Origin: Burkholderiales bacterium
GTDB lineage: Bacteria > Pseudomonadota > Gammaproteobacteria > Burkholderiales > Burkholderiaceae_D
Direction: 5' to 3'
DNA: 64,000 nt
NCBI GenBank assembly: GCA_947451925.1
Contig: CANGAW010000003.1
Span: forward strand, 1-64,000
Shown here one piece after another: positions 49,719 through 60,341 of the stretch. Under the pieces are notes generated by a model. It did no database searches, was not told the origin of the DNA, and saw only the letters and a list, made by a program, of their open reading frames with translations. Every line of letters starts with the position of its first letter. Within the stretch, counting starts at the first letter, position 1. The translations under genes were made by a program, and so were the position numbers.

Positions 49719-49744
49719 AAAAAAGGAGCCGCGGCTCCTTTTTT
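49719..49744. terminator. Bidirectional Rho-independent terminator
   Basis: aaaaaaGGAGCCgcGGCTCCtttttt between convergent aminotransferase and transglycosylase genes. Confidence 0.9.
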
Positions 49745-49771
49745 GTATCTGCATGGGGTCTGCTTTGCAGA

Positions 49772-50686
49772 TCAGGCTGGTTCTGCTGCTTCCAGCTTGC
49801 TGTTTGCTGGGCTGGCTTCGGCTTTCGCTTCGTTGACCTCACCACTGGCCGGAACAGCGAGTTGCGGCGTATAGATAGGAACACGCTTGCCACTCGATAC
49901 GGCCTGCAGGCGCTGGTACTCGGCCAAAACTTTGCCGCTATAGCCACCGTCGCCATCCATATTGCCGGCACCGACATAGAGCTTCAGTCCGGCTTCGACT
50001 GATCCGCCGCGGTGGACGTAGTCTTTCAGGATCAGCGCACCGACACGAATGTTGGCAACCGGATTTAACACCGATTTGACGCCGCCGTGACCGATGAATT
50101 TTTCATGGTGCACATTAGCCATCACTTGCATCAGTCCCTGCGCCCCGACTGCGCTCTCGGCAAAGGGATTGAAGCGCGATTCAATGGCCATTACGGCCAG
50201 CACCAGCAGCGGATCAACCCGCACATCATGGGCAGACGTAAAGGCCGCTTCCACCAGCATTTGACTGGCGCTGCCGGCAATACGGTAACGCCGTGCCAGC
50301 CAGTCTGTGACGCGCTGCTGTTCCTTGCTGGGCACCAGCGCGGAAGACTCGACCAGTACGGCAGGCTGATCGATTAATGCGTTGCTGCCGGCATCGCTTG
50401 CGCGGTGCAAATCCAGCAACTCGGCAAACGCCATTGCTTTGGCATCATTAGCGGCCGGATACGTCGTTGCGAACGGAGACAGTTGCTTGATTCTGTCAGT
50501 CAGGTCCGGTTTGAAAAACATTAAAACCAGGGCGGCAATGGATGCCAGACCCAGGCCCATCAGGCCGCGCTGCAAAGTCTCGCGCAAAGCCATAGGTACA
50601 GCATTTGGTGTGCTGCTAAAGGGTTCAGATTGCAGAGTCAGTTTTTGCGTGCCGACCACCGCTGCCAATTTCATTCGATTATTCAT
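49772..50686 (-). CDS. Lytic transglycosylase (SLT domain)
   Basis: DPLLVLAVMAIESRFNPFAESAVGAQGLMQVMANVHHEKF; start MNNRMKLAAVVGTQK at 50686. Confidence 0.9.
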   Translation of the reverse strand: MNNRMKLAAVVGTQKLTLQSEPFSSTPNAVPMALRETLQRGLMGLGLASIAALVLMFFKPDLTDRIKQLSPFATTYPAANDAKAMAFAELLDLHRASDAGSNALIDQPAVLVESSALVPSKEQQRVTDWLARRYRIAGSASQMLVEAAFTSAHDVRVDPLLVLAVMAIESRFNPFAESAVGAQGLMQVMANVHHEKFIGHGGVKSVLNPVANIRVGALILKDYVHRGGSVEAGLKLYVGAGNMDGDGGYSGKVLAEYQRLQAVSSGKRVPIYTPQLAVPASGEVNEAKAEASPANSKLEAAEPA

Positions 50687-50921
50687 GCTACCTCCTGAAT
50701 TATCGCGGCCCTCAAAGTAACTGATAAAACCAGCATGACTTTTATGTCCCGCCGCGTCGCACCGCTGGTGACGATCATGGCGAGTATCCATGCAAGCTTT
50801 GTCAGGTACTCTGAGATAAGGCCAATTGCAAGCGTGTTTCGTATTGCTTGAATTCACCGCGAAACAAAAAACATCGTTTGCTGCCACACTGCACGGCGGG
50901 CAAACGTCGGTGCTGCTTTGT

Positions 50922-51112
50922 AGTCCCCGTTCATCGGGTGACCTGAGCAATCTTGTTGCGGGGGATTAAAGGCATCAGCCTTCGTGGAACAATGTTTACA
51001 ATTGCATGAGGCCCCGAACCTCGGTTGGCAGAGCGTGTCTCGTTGCTCTGCCTGGGTCTGCATTAACAAACAAACAGCCCTTGGTAAAAAGTTGAGCGGA
51101 TTGTAGGGGGCT
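50922..51112. ncRNA. Candidate structured ncRNA, possibly 6S RNA (ssrS)-like
   Basis: About 190-nt intergenic span closed by AGTCCCC/GGGGGCT with internal hairpin GGCAGAGC-N10-GCTCTGCC and a CGGTTGG segment reminiscent of proteobacterial 6S RNA; not folded or searched. Confidence 0.35.
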
Positions 51113-51260
51113 GTTTATATCGAGTCAATACTAGAAAAATTATTTTCTATAACTTTTATGTCTGAAAATAAGCTGGTGTGACATTACTTTTTCATAAAAT
51201 CAGTGTGTTGCAATGATGTTTGAAGCTTCAACCTTGTGTATTGAATAAAATCAAAACCCC

Positions 51261-52784
51261 ATGAAATATTCAGATTTACGTGATTTCATTGCCAAATTAA
51301 AACAATCTGGTGAGTTAAAAGAAGTTTCATTGCCCGTTTCACCGATGCTGGAGATGACCGAGCTTTGTGACCGTACGCTGCGTGCAGGTGGTCCGGCCTT
51401 GTTGTTTACCCAGCCCACCGGTCACACCATGCCGGTGCTGGGTAATTTGTTTGGCACGCCGCATCGGGTGGCCCTGGGCATGGGCGCCGAGAACGTTGGC
51501 GAGCTGCGCAAAATTGGCCAGCTGCTGGCCATGCTGAAAGAGCCGGAGCCGCCCAAGGGTTTCAAGGATGTGCTTGGTCTGGGTTCGCTGGTCAAAGCGG
51601 TATGGGACATGGCGCCACGCGAACTGCGTTCGGCCCCTTGTCAGGACATCGTCTGGGAGGGGAATGATGTTGACCTTTCGCGCTTGCCGATTCAGCACTG
51701 CTGGCCGGGCGACGTCGCCCCCCTGATTACCTGGGGTCTGGTGATTACCAAGGGACCGCATAAAAAACGGCAGAACCTCGGTATCTATCGTCAACAAGTC
51801 GCCGGTCGTAACAAACTTATCATGCGCTGGCTCGCCCACCGGGGTGGCGCACTGGACTTTCGTGAGCATTGTCTGACAAGGCCGGGCGAGCCTTATCCGA
51901 TTGCGGTCGCACTCGGTGCCGATCCGGCCACTATATTAGGAGCCGTGACGCCGGTGCCGGATAGTCTGTCCGAATACCAGTTTGCCGGTCTGTTACGTGG
52001 CAGCCGTACCGAACTGGTCAAGGCCATCGGCAGCGAGTTGCGGGTGCCGGCCTCGGCCGAGATCGTGCTGGAGGGGCATATCTATCCGCAAGATCCGAAA
52101 AACCGGCCGGTGGCGCCCGCAGGTGTTGCCGCTTGTCCTGACACGGGCTACGAGATGGCGCTGGAAGGCCCGTTCGGCGACCACACTGGTTACTATAATG
52201 AGCAGGACTGGTTTCCGGTATTTACAGTAGACCGCATCACCATGCGCCGCGACCCGATTTACCACTCGACCTATACCGGCAAACCGCCGGATGAACCGGC
52301 GGTGCTGGGCGTGGCATTAAACGAAGTCTTTGTGCCGCTGCTGCAAAAACAATTTTCCGAAATCACCGATTTCTATTTGCCACCCGAAGGCTGCAGTTAC
52401 CGTATGGCTGTGGTGCAGATGAAAAAGTCTTACCCCGGTCATGCCAAGCGCGTGATGTTTGGGGTCTGGAGTTTTCTGCGCCAGTTCATGTATACCAAGT
52501 TCATTATCGTCGTCGATGAGGACGTCAACATCCGTGACTGGAAAGAAGTGATCTGGGCCATCACGACTCGCGTTGATCCGATGCGCGACACTACGCTAGT
52601 GGACAACACGCCGATTGATTATCTGGATTTTGCTTCACCCGTCAGCGGTCTGGGCAGCAAGATGGGGATTGATGCAACCAATAAATGGCCCGGTGAAACC
52701 AGTCGCGAATGGGGACGCACCATTGAAATGGATGCAGATGTGAAAGCCCGGGTGGATCAAATCTGGCAAGAGCTGGGGCTCTGA
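51261..52784 (+). CDS. ubiD: 4-hydroxy-3-polyprenylbenzoate decarboxylase (UbiD family)
   Basis: [49 protein letters not shown]. Confidence 0.96.
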   Translation: MKYSDLRDFIAKLKQSGELKEVSLPVSPMLEMTELCDRTLRAGGPALLFTQPTGHTMPVLGNLFGTPHRVALGMGAENVGELRKIGQLLAMLKEPEPPKGFKDVLGLGSLVKAVWDMAPRELRSAPCQDIVWEGNDVDLSRLPIQHCWPGDVAPLITWGLVITKGPHKKRQNLGIYRQQVAGRNKLIMRWLAHRGGALDFREHCLTRPGEPYPIAVALGADPATILGAVTPVPDSLSEYQFAGLLRGSRTELVKAIGSELRVPASAEIVLEGHIYPQDPKNRPVAPAGVAACPDTGYEMALEGPFGDHTGYYNEQDWFPVFTVDRITMRRDPIYHSTYTGKPPDEPAVLGVALNEVFVPLLQKQFSEITDFYLPPEGCSYRMAVVQMKKSYPGHAKRVMFGVWSFLRQFMYTKFIIVVDEDVNIRDWKEVIWAITTRVDPMRDTTLVDNTPIDYLDFASPVSGLGSKMGIDATNKWPGETSREWGRTIEMDADVKARVDQIWQELGL

Positions 52785-52846
52785 TTAAACGCCTATTTGC
52801 TCAGAGACGTAGTCCGTCGGTGGTGATTGCTGATAGAATCGCAGCC

Positions 52847-52942
52847 GGCGGGCCCCTGCGCATTGTGGCATGGTTAACCTGGTCAGGTCGGGAACGAAGC
52901 AGCCACAGCCGTATCCCACGAGTGCCGCAGACAAGGCTCGCC
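52847..52942 (+). ncRNA. ffs: Signal recognition particle 4.5S RNA
   Basis: Conserved domain IV core CTGGTCAGGTCGGGAACGAAGCAGCCACAGC flanked by pairing ends GGCGGGCC/GGCTCGCC; upstream of dnaX. Confidence 0.94.
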
Positions 52943-52973
52943 TTCTTTGTCTTTCCCTTTTTCCTTCATTGCC

Positions 52974-54596
52974 TCATGACGGCCATGCGCGCTCTAATAT
53001 TGCGCTGTTCATGCCGGTTACCAGCGTACCAAACACCCATCCATTTTGTGCATCAGCGCGGCTGGCAATAAACGCCTCGGCCATGAATGCCGGTGCATAT
53101 TGCCGCATCAGACAGCCTTGCACGAATACCACCAGTCTTTGCGCAATGCGTCTTGCCAGTCGTTCGGATTCTTCTGCCGGGCCGGCCATATCATGGCGCA
53201 GCGCGACCAGCATGCTGAGTAATGCTGGTTCACCGTTAGCCATCGTTTCAAGCTCAGCCAGCATCAAGTCAAATCCGTCCGGGTCACGCTGAATTGCGCG
53301 CAGCATATCGAGGCACATGACATTGCCCGAACCTTCCCAGATTGAATTGACCGGCGCTTCCCTATACAAACGCGCCAGCGGCGACTCTTCGACATAGCCA
53401 TTGCCGCCCAAAACTTCCATGCATTCGCCGGTAAAAGCCAGTGCCCGTTTACAGACCCAGAATTTTGCCGCCGGCGTGACTATCCTGCGCCATGCGCGCT
53501 CAAGTGTTGACTCTGCATGATCAACGCTGCGCGCCAGTCGCAGCATCAGCAGCGTGGCAGCTTCACTTTCGAGCGCCAGATCAGCCAGTACGTTTTGCAT
53601 CAAGGGCTGTTCAGACAGCAGCCGGCCAAACGCCATGCGGTGCCGCGCATGATGCAAGCCCTGCACCAGGGCCTGTCGCATCAGCGCACTACTGGCAATG
53701 ACGCAATCAAGGCGGGTGGTATTGGCCATCTCGACCAGGGTCTGGATTCCGCGCCCTTCTGGTCCTATCATCACGCCCAGGGCATCGACAAACTCGACTT
53801 CTGCGCTGGCGTTGGAACGGTTGCCGCATTTGTCTTTCAGGCGCTGGATTTGCACGGTATTTTTACTGCCATCGAAGCGCCAGCGCGGTACAAAAAAGGC
53901 CGAAAGCCCGCCCTCGGCGCGCGCCAGTACCAAATGTGCGTCGCACATTGGCGCCGAAAAAAACCACTTATGACCATTAAGTAAATAAGCAGCGCCGCGT
54001 CCTTCGCCGGTCAGCGCGCGGGCAGTGGTCTGGTTGCTGCGCAAATCCGAGCCACCCTGTTTTTCGGTCATGCCCATGCCAATCAGGATCGCTGATTTTT
54101 CTGCGATGGGCCTGTCCGTCGGGTCATGCTGGCCGCAATACAATTTTTCTTGCAGGCTTTGAAATAGCGCAGGTTCTTGCCGCAGCAGGGGGATTGCCGC
54201 AAAGCTCATCGTGATCGGGCACAGCGAGCCGGCCTCGATTTGCGAATGCAGAAAAAATCCGGCAGCACGCGCCACATGGGCGCCCTGGTCCGAGCATTGT
54301 GCGGGCAATGCCTGCATGCCGCTTTTTCTGAGCATCGTCAGCAAGCTGTGCCATGCCGGATGAAATTCGATGGCGTCAATGCGATTGCTAAAGCGGTCGT
54401 GTGTTTTCAACTCTGGCGCATGACGATTGGCCTGGTCCGCCAGTTGCTGCACTTCAGTGCGGCCTAACTGTTGGCCGAGTTCAAGCAAGGCCGGCACAGC
54501 AGTGAGCGCGCCTTCGCGCCGTATGCCATCAAGCAGCGCAGCATCGGTCGACAACAGATTGATATTGGCAAGCAGAGGCGGCTGGTTAGTGGGCAT
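52974..54596 (-). CDS. aidB: Acyl-CoA dehydrogenase family protein, AidB-like
   Basis: ACAD motifs (GMGMTEKQGGSDLRSNQTTA; LEVLGGNGYVEESPLARLYREAPVNSIWEGSGNVMCLDMLRA). Confidence 0.88.
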   Translation of the reverse strand: MPTNQPPLLANINLLSTDAALLDGIRREGALTAVPALLELGQQLGRTEVQQLADQANRHAPELKTHDRFSNRIDAIEFHPAWHSLLTMLRKSGMQALPAQCSDQGAHVARAAGFFLHSQIEAGSLCPITMSFAAIPLLRQEPALFQSLQEKLYCGQHDPTDRPIAEKSAILIGMGMTEKQGGSDLRSNQTTARALTGEGRGAAYLLNGHKWFFSAPMCDAHLVLARAEGGLSAFFVPRWRFDGSKNTVQIQRLKDKCGNRSNASAEVEFVDALGVMIGPEGRGIQTLVEMANTTRLDCVIASSALMRQALVQGLHHARHRMAFGRLLSEQPLMQNVLADLALESEAATLLMLRLARSVDHAESTLERAWRRIVTPAAKFWVCKRALAFTGECMEVLGGNGYVEESPLARLYREAPVNSIWEGSGNVMCLDMLRAIQRDPDGFDLMLAELETMANGEPALLSMLVALRHDMAGPAEESERLARRIAQRLVVFVQGCLMRQYAPAFMAEAFIASRADAQNGWVFGTLVTGMNSAILERAWPS

Positions 54597-54740
54597 GAGG
54601 CTGCTCCGGAAAATAATCTGATAACAAGAAAGCATCTTATGTCAGGAATAAGAGAGCGCAAAACAAAAAACAGATTGCGCTGATCGGGTCAGATTTCGCA
54701 TCGGGTAAAATGCGCTTCTCTTTGAACAATCCGGCGACTC

Positions 54741-56666
54741 ATGTCCTATCAGGTTCTTGCCCGCAAATACCGCCCGAAAAATTTCGATACGCTAGTCGGG
54801 CAGGAACACGTCGTGCGCGCCTTGACGCATGCACTGGAACAAAAGCGCCTGCATCATGCCTACCTGTTTACCGGTACCCGCGGTGTGGGCAAGACCACGC
54901 TCTCGCGCATCCTGGCCAAAGCCCTGAATTGTCAGGGCACAGATGGCAGTGGTGACATTACCGCTCATCCTTGCGGCGTGTGCGATGCCTGCACTGCGAT
55001 TGATGCCGGCCGCTTCGTTGACTATATTGAAATGGATGCCGCGTCGAACCGCGGCGTCGATGAAATGGCGCAATTGCTGGAGCAAGCCGTCTACGCGCCG
55101 TCGAATGCCCGCTTCAAGGTCTACATGATCGACGAAGTGCACATGCTGACCAGTCACGCGTTTAATTCGATGTTGAAGACACTGGAAGAGCCGCCGGCGC
55201 ATGTGAAATTCATTCTGGCGACAACCGACCCGCAAAAAATTCCGGTCACGGTGTTGTCGCGCTGCCTGCAATTTAATTTGAAGCAAATGCCGCCCGGGCA
55301 TATCGTCAGCCACCTGGAAAATATTCTGGGTCAGGAACAGATTGCGTTCGAGACGCCGGCACTGCGTTTGCTGGCGCAAGGCGCGCAAGGGTCCATGCGC
55401 GACGCGCTCTCGCTGACCGATCAGGCCATTGCCTATGCTGCGGGCAAAGTCACACTGGATGCCGTGCAAGGCATGCTGGGTGCGCTGGACCAGTCTTATC
55501 TGATCAGTTTGCTTGACGCGCTGGCCGCTCAAAATGGCGCCAGCCTCTTGGCCGTGGCCGACGACATGGCCGCGCGCAGCCTGTCCTATTCGGCCGCGCT
55601 GCAAGATCTGGGCACCTTGTTGAACCGGATCGCGATTGCGCAAACGGTACCGCAAGCAATTGCCGACGATTTGCCCGAGCGCGCCGAAATATTGCGTCTG
55701 GCGGGCTTGTTCAGTGCTGAAGATATTCAGTTGTTTTATCAGATCACGGCGCACGGCCGGCATGAGCTGGGCTTGGCACCCGATGAATACGCCGGCTTTA
55801 CCATGACCTTGCTACGCATGCTGGCGTTTACGCCGCTGTGGAGTACTGCACAGGGTGCAGCACGAACATCAGCATCATCAGCATCATCAGCACCAACAGC
55901 GCAGCCTGCATCATCAGCACCACGCCTGCCCGCTGCCGCAGCTGCACCCGCCGCCAAAAGTTTGCCGGCCAGCGTTGCCCAAAGCGTTGCGCGCACTGTA
56001 GCAGCGCCTCCCGTCAAAGGACCAAGTCCGGCGATGGCCGCGCTGGCGGCCGCTCGCAGCGGCAAGAATGGCATCAAAGCGCCAGCGGCTGTGCCGCCTT
56101 GGGAAGACGAGCCATTCGAGAACCAGCCCAAGCCGGCTGAAGTAAAAATTGCTGGAGTAGCAGTGCATGCTCTCGCACCAGAGCGGTCTCAAGAAGCGGC
56201 ACCAGTCGCGCCTGCACCGGCGCCGGTAATCCATGTTGTGGCCGCGCCCGCGCCAGTGATGCAAACCAGCGCTGCTTTGCCTGACTGGGACGGCAACTGG
56301 CCGGCGCTTGTTACCCAATTGCCAGTACGCGGTGTTGCCCATCAACTGGCGATACAAAGCGAGCTGCAGGCTTGCGAGATCGAAGGTGATGTTTTGGTGA
56401 TGCGCCTGCGCTTGCCGCTGGAGACCTTGCTCTCTGCCGGCAGCGCCGACAAACTCAGCGCCGCCTTGTCAGAACATTTTGGTAAAACCATACGGCTGGC
56501 AACGGAAATAGGCGCTGTCAGTCACACCGCCTTTGCGCAGTCGCAAGCCGATCAGGCCGAGCGCCAGCAGGCGGCCGAGCAGACCATGCAAAGTGATCCT
56601 TTCGTACAAAGCTTAATTCGTGAATTCGGCGCCACCATCGTGCCGGGTTCGATCAAACCCATTTAA
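54741..56666 (+). CDS. dnaX: DNA polymerase III subunit gamma/tau
   Basis: MSYQVLARKYRPKNFDTLVGQEHVVRALTHALEQKRLHHAYLFTGTRGVGKTTLSRILAKALNC. Confidence 0.97.
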   Translation: MSYQVLARKYRPKNFDTLVGQEHVVRALTHALEQKRLHHAYLFTGTRGVGKTTLSRILAKALNCQGTDGSGDITAHPCGVCDACTAIDAGRFVDYIEMDAASNRGVDEMAQLLEQAVYAPSNARFKVYMIDEVHMLTSHAFNSMLKTLEEPPAHVKFILATTDPQKIPVTVLSRCLQFNLKQMPPGHIVSHLENILGQEQIAFETPALRLLAQGAQGSMRDALSLTDQAIAYAAGKVTLDAVQGMLGALDQSYLISLLDALAAQNGASLLAVADDMAARSLSYSAALQDLGTLLNRIAIAQTVPQAIADDLPERAEILRLAGLFSAEDIQLFYQITAHGRHELGLAPDEYAGFTMTLLRMLAFTPLWSTAQGAARTSASSASSAPTAQPASSAPRLPAAAAAPAAKSLPASVAQSVARTVAAPPVKGPSPAMAALAAARSGKNGIKAPAAVPPWEDEPFENQPKPAEVKIAGVAVHALAPERSQEAAPVAPAPAPVIHVVAAPAPVMQTSAALPDWDGNWPALVTQLPVRGVAHQLAIQSELQACEIEGDVLVMRLRLPLETLLSAGSADKLSAALSEHFGKTIRLATEIGAVSHTAFAQSQADQAERQQAAEQTMQSDPFVQSLIREFGATIVPGSIKPI

Positions 56667-56690
56667 ACAAATTTATATAAGGAGGTCGCG

Positions 56691-57017
56691 ATGATGAAGG
56701 GCCAACTCGCCGGGCTGATGAAGCAAGCTCAGGCAATGCAAGACAACATGAAAAAAATGCAGGACCAGCTGGCCAATATTGAAGTTGAAGGTCAGTCCGG
56801 TGCCGGTCTGGTGAAGGTTGTCATGACCTGCAAAAACGACGTCAAGCGCGTCAGCATTGACCCGTCTTTGCTGGGCGACGACAAAGACATGCTCGAAGAT
56901 CTGGTGGCTGCCGCCTTTAACGACGCCGTGCGCAAGGCCGAGGCCACTTCGGCCGAAAAAATGTCCGGCATGACCGCTGGTCTGCCTTTGCCACCGGGCT
57001 TCAAGCTGCCGTTCTGA
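56691..57017 (+). CDS. YbaB/EbfC family nucleoid-associated protein
   Basis: [61 protein letters not shown]; dnaX-ybaB-recR order. Confidence 0.96.
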   Translation: MMKGQLAGLMKQAQAMQDNMKKMQDQLANIEVEGQSGAGLVKVVMTCKNDVKRVSIDPSLLGDDKDMLEDLVAAAFNDAVRKAEATSAEKMSGMTAGLPLPPGFKLPF

Positions 57018-57042
57018 TGCCACTTTTCCAGAGCTGCACAAC

Positions 57043-57639
57043 GTGAAGGCGCCTTCGACACTGGACTTCCTGACGGAAGCCTTGCGCCGCCTGCCTGGTA
57101 TCGGCCCGAAGTCGGCACAACGGATGGCCTACCATCTGATGCAGCATGACCGCGATGGAGCGGCTTTGCTTAGCCACGCGTTGTCGCAAGCGGTGGAAAA
57201 AATTCATCACTGCGAGAGCTGCAATACCTTCACCGAAAACACTACCTGCGACACCTGTCTGGACGCAGAGCGTGACAAAAGTTTGCTGTGTGTGGTCGAG
57301 ACACCGGCCGACCAGTTGATGATCGAGCAAACACTGACCTACAAAGGTTTGTATTTTGTTTTGATGGGCAGATTGTCGCCACTCGATGGCATAGGCCCGA
57401 AAGACATTCATCTGGAAAAACTGGTCTCCCGCGCCACCGACGGCATCGTTGCCGAAGTTGTGCTGGCGACCAATTTCACCAATGAAGGCGAAGCCACTGC
57501 GCACTACATCAGCGAAACCATGAAAGCACGCGGCTTAAAGGTTAGTCGCCTGGCGCGTGGTGTGCCCGTTGGTGGCGAGCTGGAATATGTTGACGCCGGC
57601 ACCATCGCCCGCGCCATGCTGGACCGGCGTTCAACCTGA
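57043..57639 (+). CDS. recR: Recombination mediator protein RecR
   Basis: [21 protein letters not shown]; zinc-finger [22 protein letters not shown] region. Confidence 0.96.
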   Translation: MKAPSTLDFLTEALRRLPGIGPKSAQRMAYHLMQHDRDGAALLSHALSQAVEKIHHCESCNTFTENTTCDTCLDAERDKSLLCVVETPADQLMIEQTLTYKGLYFVLMGRLSPLDGIGPKDIHLEKLVSRATDGIVAEVVLATNFTNEGEATAHYISETMKARGLKVSRLARGVPVGGELEYVDAGTIARAMLDRRST

Positions 57640-57647
57640 AGCTGAGC

Positions 57648-58895
57648 ATGTCTGACACATTACCCTCTGCTGGCCCGATGTCCGGCATCAAAGTATTGGA
57701 ACTGGGCACCCTGATTGCCGGGCCTTTCTGTTCACGCATACTGGGCGAATTTGGTGCCGACGTGATCAAGATCGAGTCTCCCGATGGCGGCGATCCTATT
57801 CGGCAGTGGCGCGTACTCAAGGACGGCACTTCGCTTTGGTGGTCGGTGCAAAGCCGGAATAAAAAAAGCGTCACCCTCAACATGAAAGATCCGCGCGCGC
57901 AGGACATCGCGCGCCAGCTGGCGCTGGACGCCGACATCATTATTGAAAATTATCGTCCCGGCGTGCTGGAAAAATGGCAACTCGGTTACGAGCAGCTCAA
58001 AGCCATCAATCCGGCTCTGATCATGGTGCGTCTGTCCGGCTACGGCCAGAGCGGGCCCATGCGTGATTCACCTGGTTTTGGTGCCATCGGCGAATCCATG
58101 GGCGGCATGCGCTATGTATCGGGTTATCCGGATCGCCCGCCTGTTCGCATCGGCATGTCGATCGGTGACTCGGTCGCCGCACTGCACGGAGCAATTGGCG
58201 CCTTGATGGCCTTGCGCCATCGTGACGCCACCGGTGGTCGCTGGAACGGCAAGACCGGCGATGCGTTGCAAGCTGGACAGGGCCAGATGGTCGATGTCGC
58301 GCTGTACGAATCCGTCTTCAATCTGATGGAGTCGCTGGTACCTGAATATGACCATGCTGGCGTTGTGCGTGAACGCACCGGTGGTGCCTTGCCTGGCATT
58401 GTCCCTTCCAACACCTACACCACCGGTGACGGTGAAAATATTGTTATTGCCGGCAATGGCGACGCGATCTTCAAACGTTTAATGCACGCCATTGGCCGAC
58501 ACGACATGGCCGACGATCCTGCGCTTGAAAACAATGCGGGGCGAGTTACGCAAGTGCATCAAATTGATGAAGCTATAGCCAGCTGGTGCAGCACGCAAGA
58601 GATTGATAGCGCACTGCAAATATTAAAAGCGGCCGACGTTCCGGTATCAAAAATTTACTCGGTGCGCGATATGCTGACTGACCCGCAATTTATGGCGCGG
58701 GCCATGATAGAGCAGCATCAATTCAAAGACGGCACGCCGATCAAACTGCCGGCCGTAACACCAAAGTTTTCCGCAACACCCGGAGGCACGCGCTGGCTGG
58801 GGCCGGAGCTGGGTGAACATAATTTGGAAGTGCTGCGCAGCCTTGGTTACAGCGATTCAGACATCGCTGCCCTGCAAAACGATGGCGTGCTGTAA
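57648..58895 (+). CDS. CaiB/BaiF family CoA-transferase
   Basis: SGIKVLELGTLIAGPFCSRILGEFGADVIKIESPDGGDPIRQW; YRPGVLEKWQLGYEQL. Confidence 0.93.
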   Translation: MSDTLPSAGPMSGIKVLELGTLIAGPFCSRILGEFGADVIKIESPDGGDPIRQWRVLKDGTSLWWSVQSRNKKSVTLNMKDPRAQDIARQLALDADIIIENYRPGVLEKWQLGYEQLKAINPALIMVRLSGYGQSGPMRDSPGFGAIGESMGGMRYVSGYPDRPPVRIGMSIGDSVAALHGAIGALMALRHRDATGGRWNGKTGDALQAGQGQMVDVALYESVFNLMESLVPEYDHAGVVRERTGGALPGIVPSNTYTTGDGENIVIAGNGDAIFKRLMHAIGRHDMADDPALENNAGRVTQVHQIDEAIASWCSTQEIDSALQILKAADVPVSKIYSVRDMLTDPQFMARAMIEQHQFKDGTPIKLPAVTPKFSATPGGTRWLGPELGEHNLEVLRSLGYSDSDIAALQNDGVL

Positions 58896-58920
58896 ATCAC
58901 AACAAAGAAAGTCGCACACA

Positions 58921-59007
58921 ATGAAATTTGACTGGAAACAATTCGCTATTGCCATAGGTCTGTTCTTGCTCGGTTATCTGAGCTTTGGCGGGAAATTCTT
59001 CGGCTAA
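58921..59007 (+). CDS. Putative 28-aa membrane microprotein MKFDWKQFAIAIGLFLLGYLSFGGKFFG
   Basis: ATG inside ORF 58813..59007 in intergenic space; single hydrophobic helix. Coding status unproven. Confidence 0.45.
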   Translation: MKFDWKQFAIAIGLFLLGYLSFGGKFFG

Positions 59008-59232
59008 GTCCGCTTCACCCTCTTTCAGGCGCTCCGGCAAGCTTGCCGGGCAAGACCCTGACAAGCATGCTTTTTCAAGTTTTGCGCGTTTATGGTTTTG
59101 AAAATCTATTTATCGAACTAAATTCGAGAAATTGGCACTCAAACCGTAGCAAAAAAGACGCAATAACAATCCGTTTTTTTCTATTAGTTTCTTTGCGTAA
59201 ATAACTCAGCACCAAATCTGAGGGTGAAAATC

Positions 59233-60294
59233 ATGCTGTTCGTCGATATGGTGAGAGCTTTGTTTTCTAGTGCGCCGGCAGAAAATAGTAGCAACACGAA
59301 AGCTGCAGACAGCATTGTTCATGAAAAAACACCAAGCCACATCAAAATAAAATCTGCTACCACCCAGTCTGCAAGAAAAGCTTCGACTTCCTTTTTGGAT
59401 TACATGGTCAATTGTTTCGTTATTCCATGGCGGGCTTTATGGAATATCAAAGAGACTGCGCCGATTAAAGCTTCAGTATCAGTAAAACCAGTTTCTCGCG
59501 ATGAGAAAGCAGCGCTATTGCCTCTATTGATGTTTGGCAAAAAAGACCAAATTAAATTAAAAGAGAAATTCACCAATAATAATTTTGGGTTATCGACCGC
59601 TGAGATACACGCTATTTTTCTGTATGCAGGAATGTGCAGTAACGATGGGAGGACGGTAGAGTTGGTCAATGCGGAAGATTTAAATAAGGGAATGGAAATA
59701 TTACCTACATTGTTAAGTTCCTCTTCTTTTAACGAAGATATGGATGCAATACTTTGCAATACTCATAATCGGCCTGTGCCTGACTACGTAAAATCTTTTC
59801 AAACCCTGTTGCGCAAATATAAAGAGCGAGTCTATATCAATCATCACCGTATCGAAGCTGCAAAAATTCACAAGTCAGTTTCACAGCCCCCTGTTTCTGA
59901 TGACGTAAACACCCGCCAACAATTTCGTACTGGGATGTTCAATCCGCCTGCTGAAACGCGCGCATTTTTCATTCGTACTCAATCAACAATAACGCTGTCC
60001 TTGTTTAACACCATCATGCATGGTGAAAAATATACGGGCGCTGAATGTATTGCCGAATTAAAAAAATTTGTGGCGACTTTGGGCAGCCTTGAAAAGCCGA
60101 TAGGTAATTTTGAAAAAATAACACTATTCGCTAAAAAATATCGTGAGTATGTAGCGGGTGATATCAAGGAACAATTAAGTGAGGTGCCTGACGTTGGGAT
60201 CAAACACTTGGATTTCGTTTTTAATTTTCTTTTCCCCCAGTCTGAAACTGAAACGAATAAAAAACCCGGAGTGGAAATAGGCAGTGTCAGATGA
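59233..60294 (+). CDS. Orphan protein, member A of repeat-family cluster
   Basis: GAGGG 8 nt before ATG at 59233; MLFVDMVRALFSSAPAENSS... with motif SFLDYMVNCFVIPWRALWNI shared with downstream ORFs. Confidence 0.75.
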   Translation: MLFVDMVRALFSSAPAENSSNTKAADSIVHEKTPSHIKIKSATTQSARKASTSFLDYMVNCFVIPWRALWNIKETAPIKASVSVKPVSRDEKAALLPLLMFGKKDQIKLKEKFTNNNFGLSTAEIHAIFLYAGMCSNDGRTVELVNAEDLNKGMEILPTLLSSSSFNEDMDAILCNTHNRPVPDYVKSFQTLLRKYKERVYINHHRIEAAKIHKSVSQPPVSDDVNTRQQFRTGMFNPPAETRAFFIRTQSTITLSLFNTIMHGEKYTGAECIAELKKFVATLGSLEKPIGNFEKITLFAKKYREYVAGDIKEQLSEVPDVGIKHLDFVFNFLFPQSETETNKKPGVEIGSVR

Positions 60295-60341
60295 TTTTAT
60301 AGATGGAAAATTGTCGTTCTCTTCCCAAAGGAGCAGCCAGC

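Noticed and set aside
54741-56666. Programmed -1 frameshift for a short dnaX (gamma) product
   Set aside because: I looked for an A AAA AAG-type slippery site with downstream structure in the expected region and saw none.
59034-59049. Perfect 16-nt palindrome CCGGCAAGCTTGCCGG downstream of the 28-aa ORF
   Set aside because: Short palindrome without loop or U-tract; could be a weak terminator part, but not enough to call a feature.
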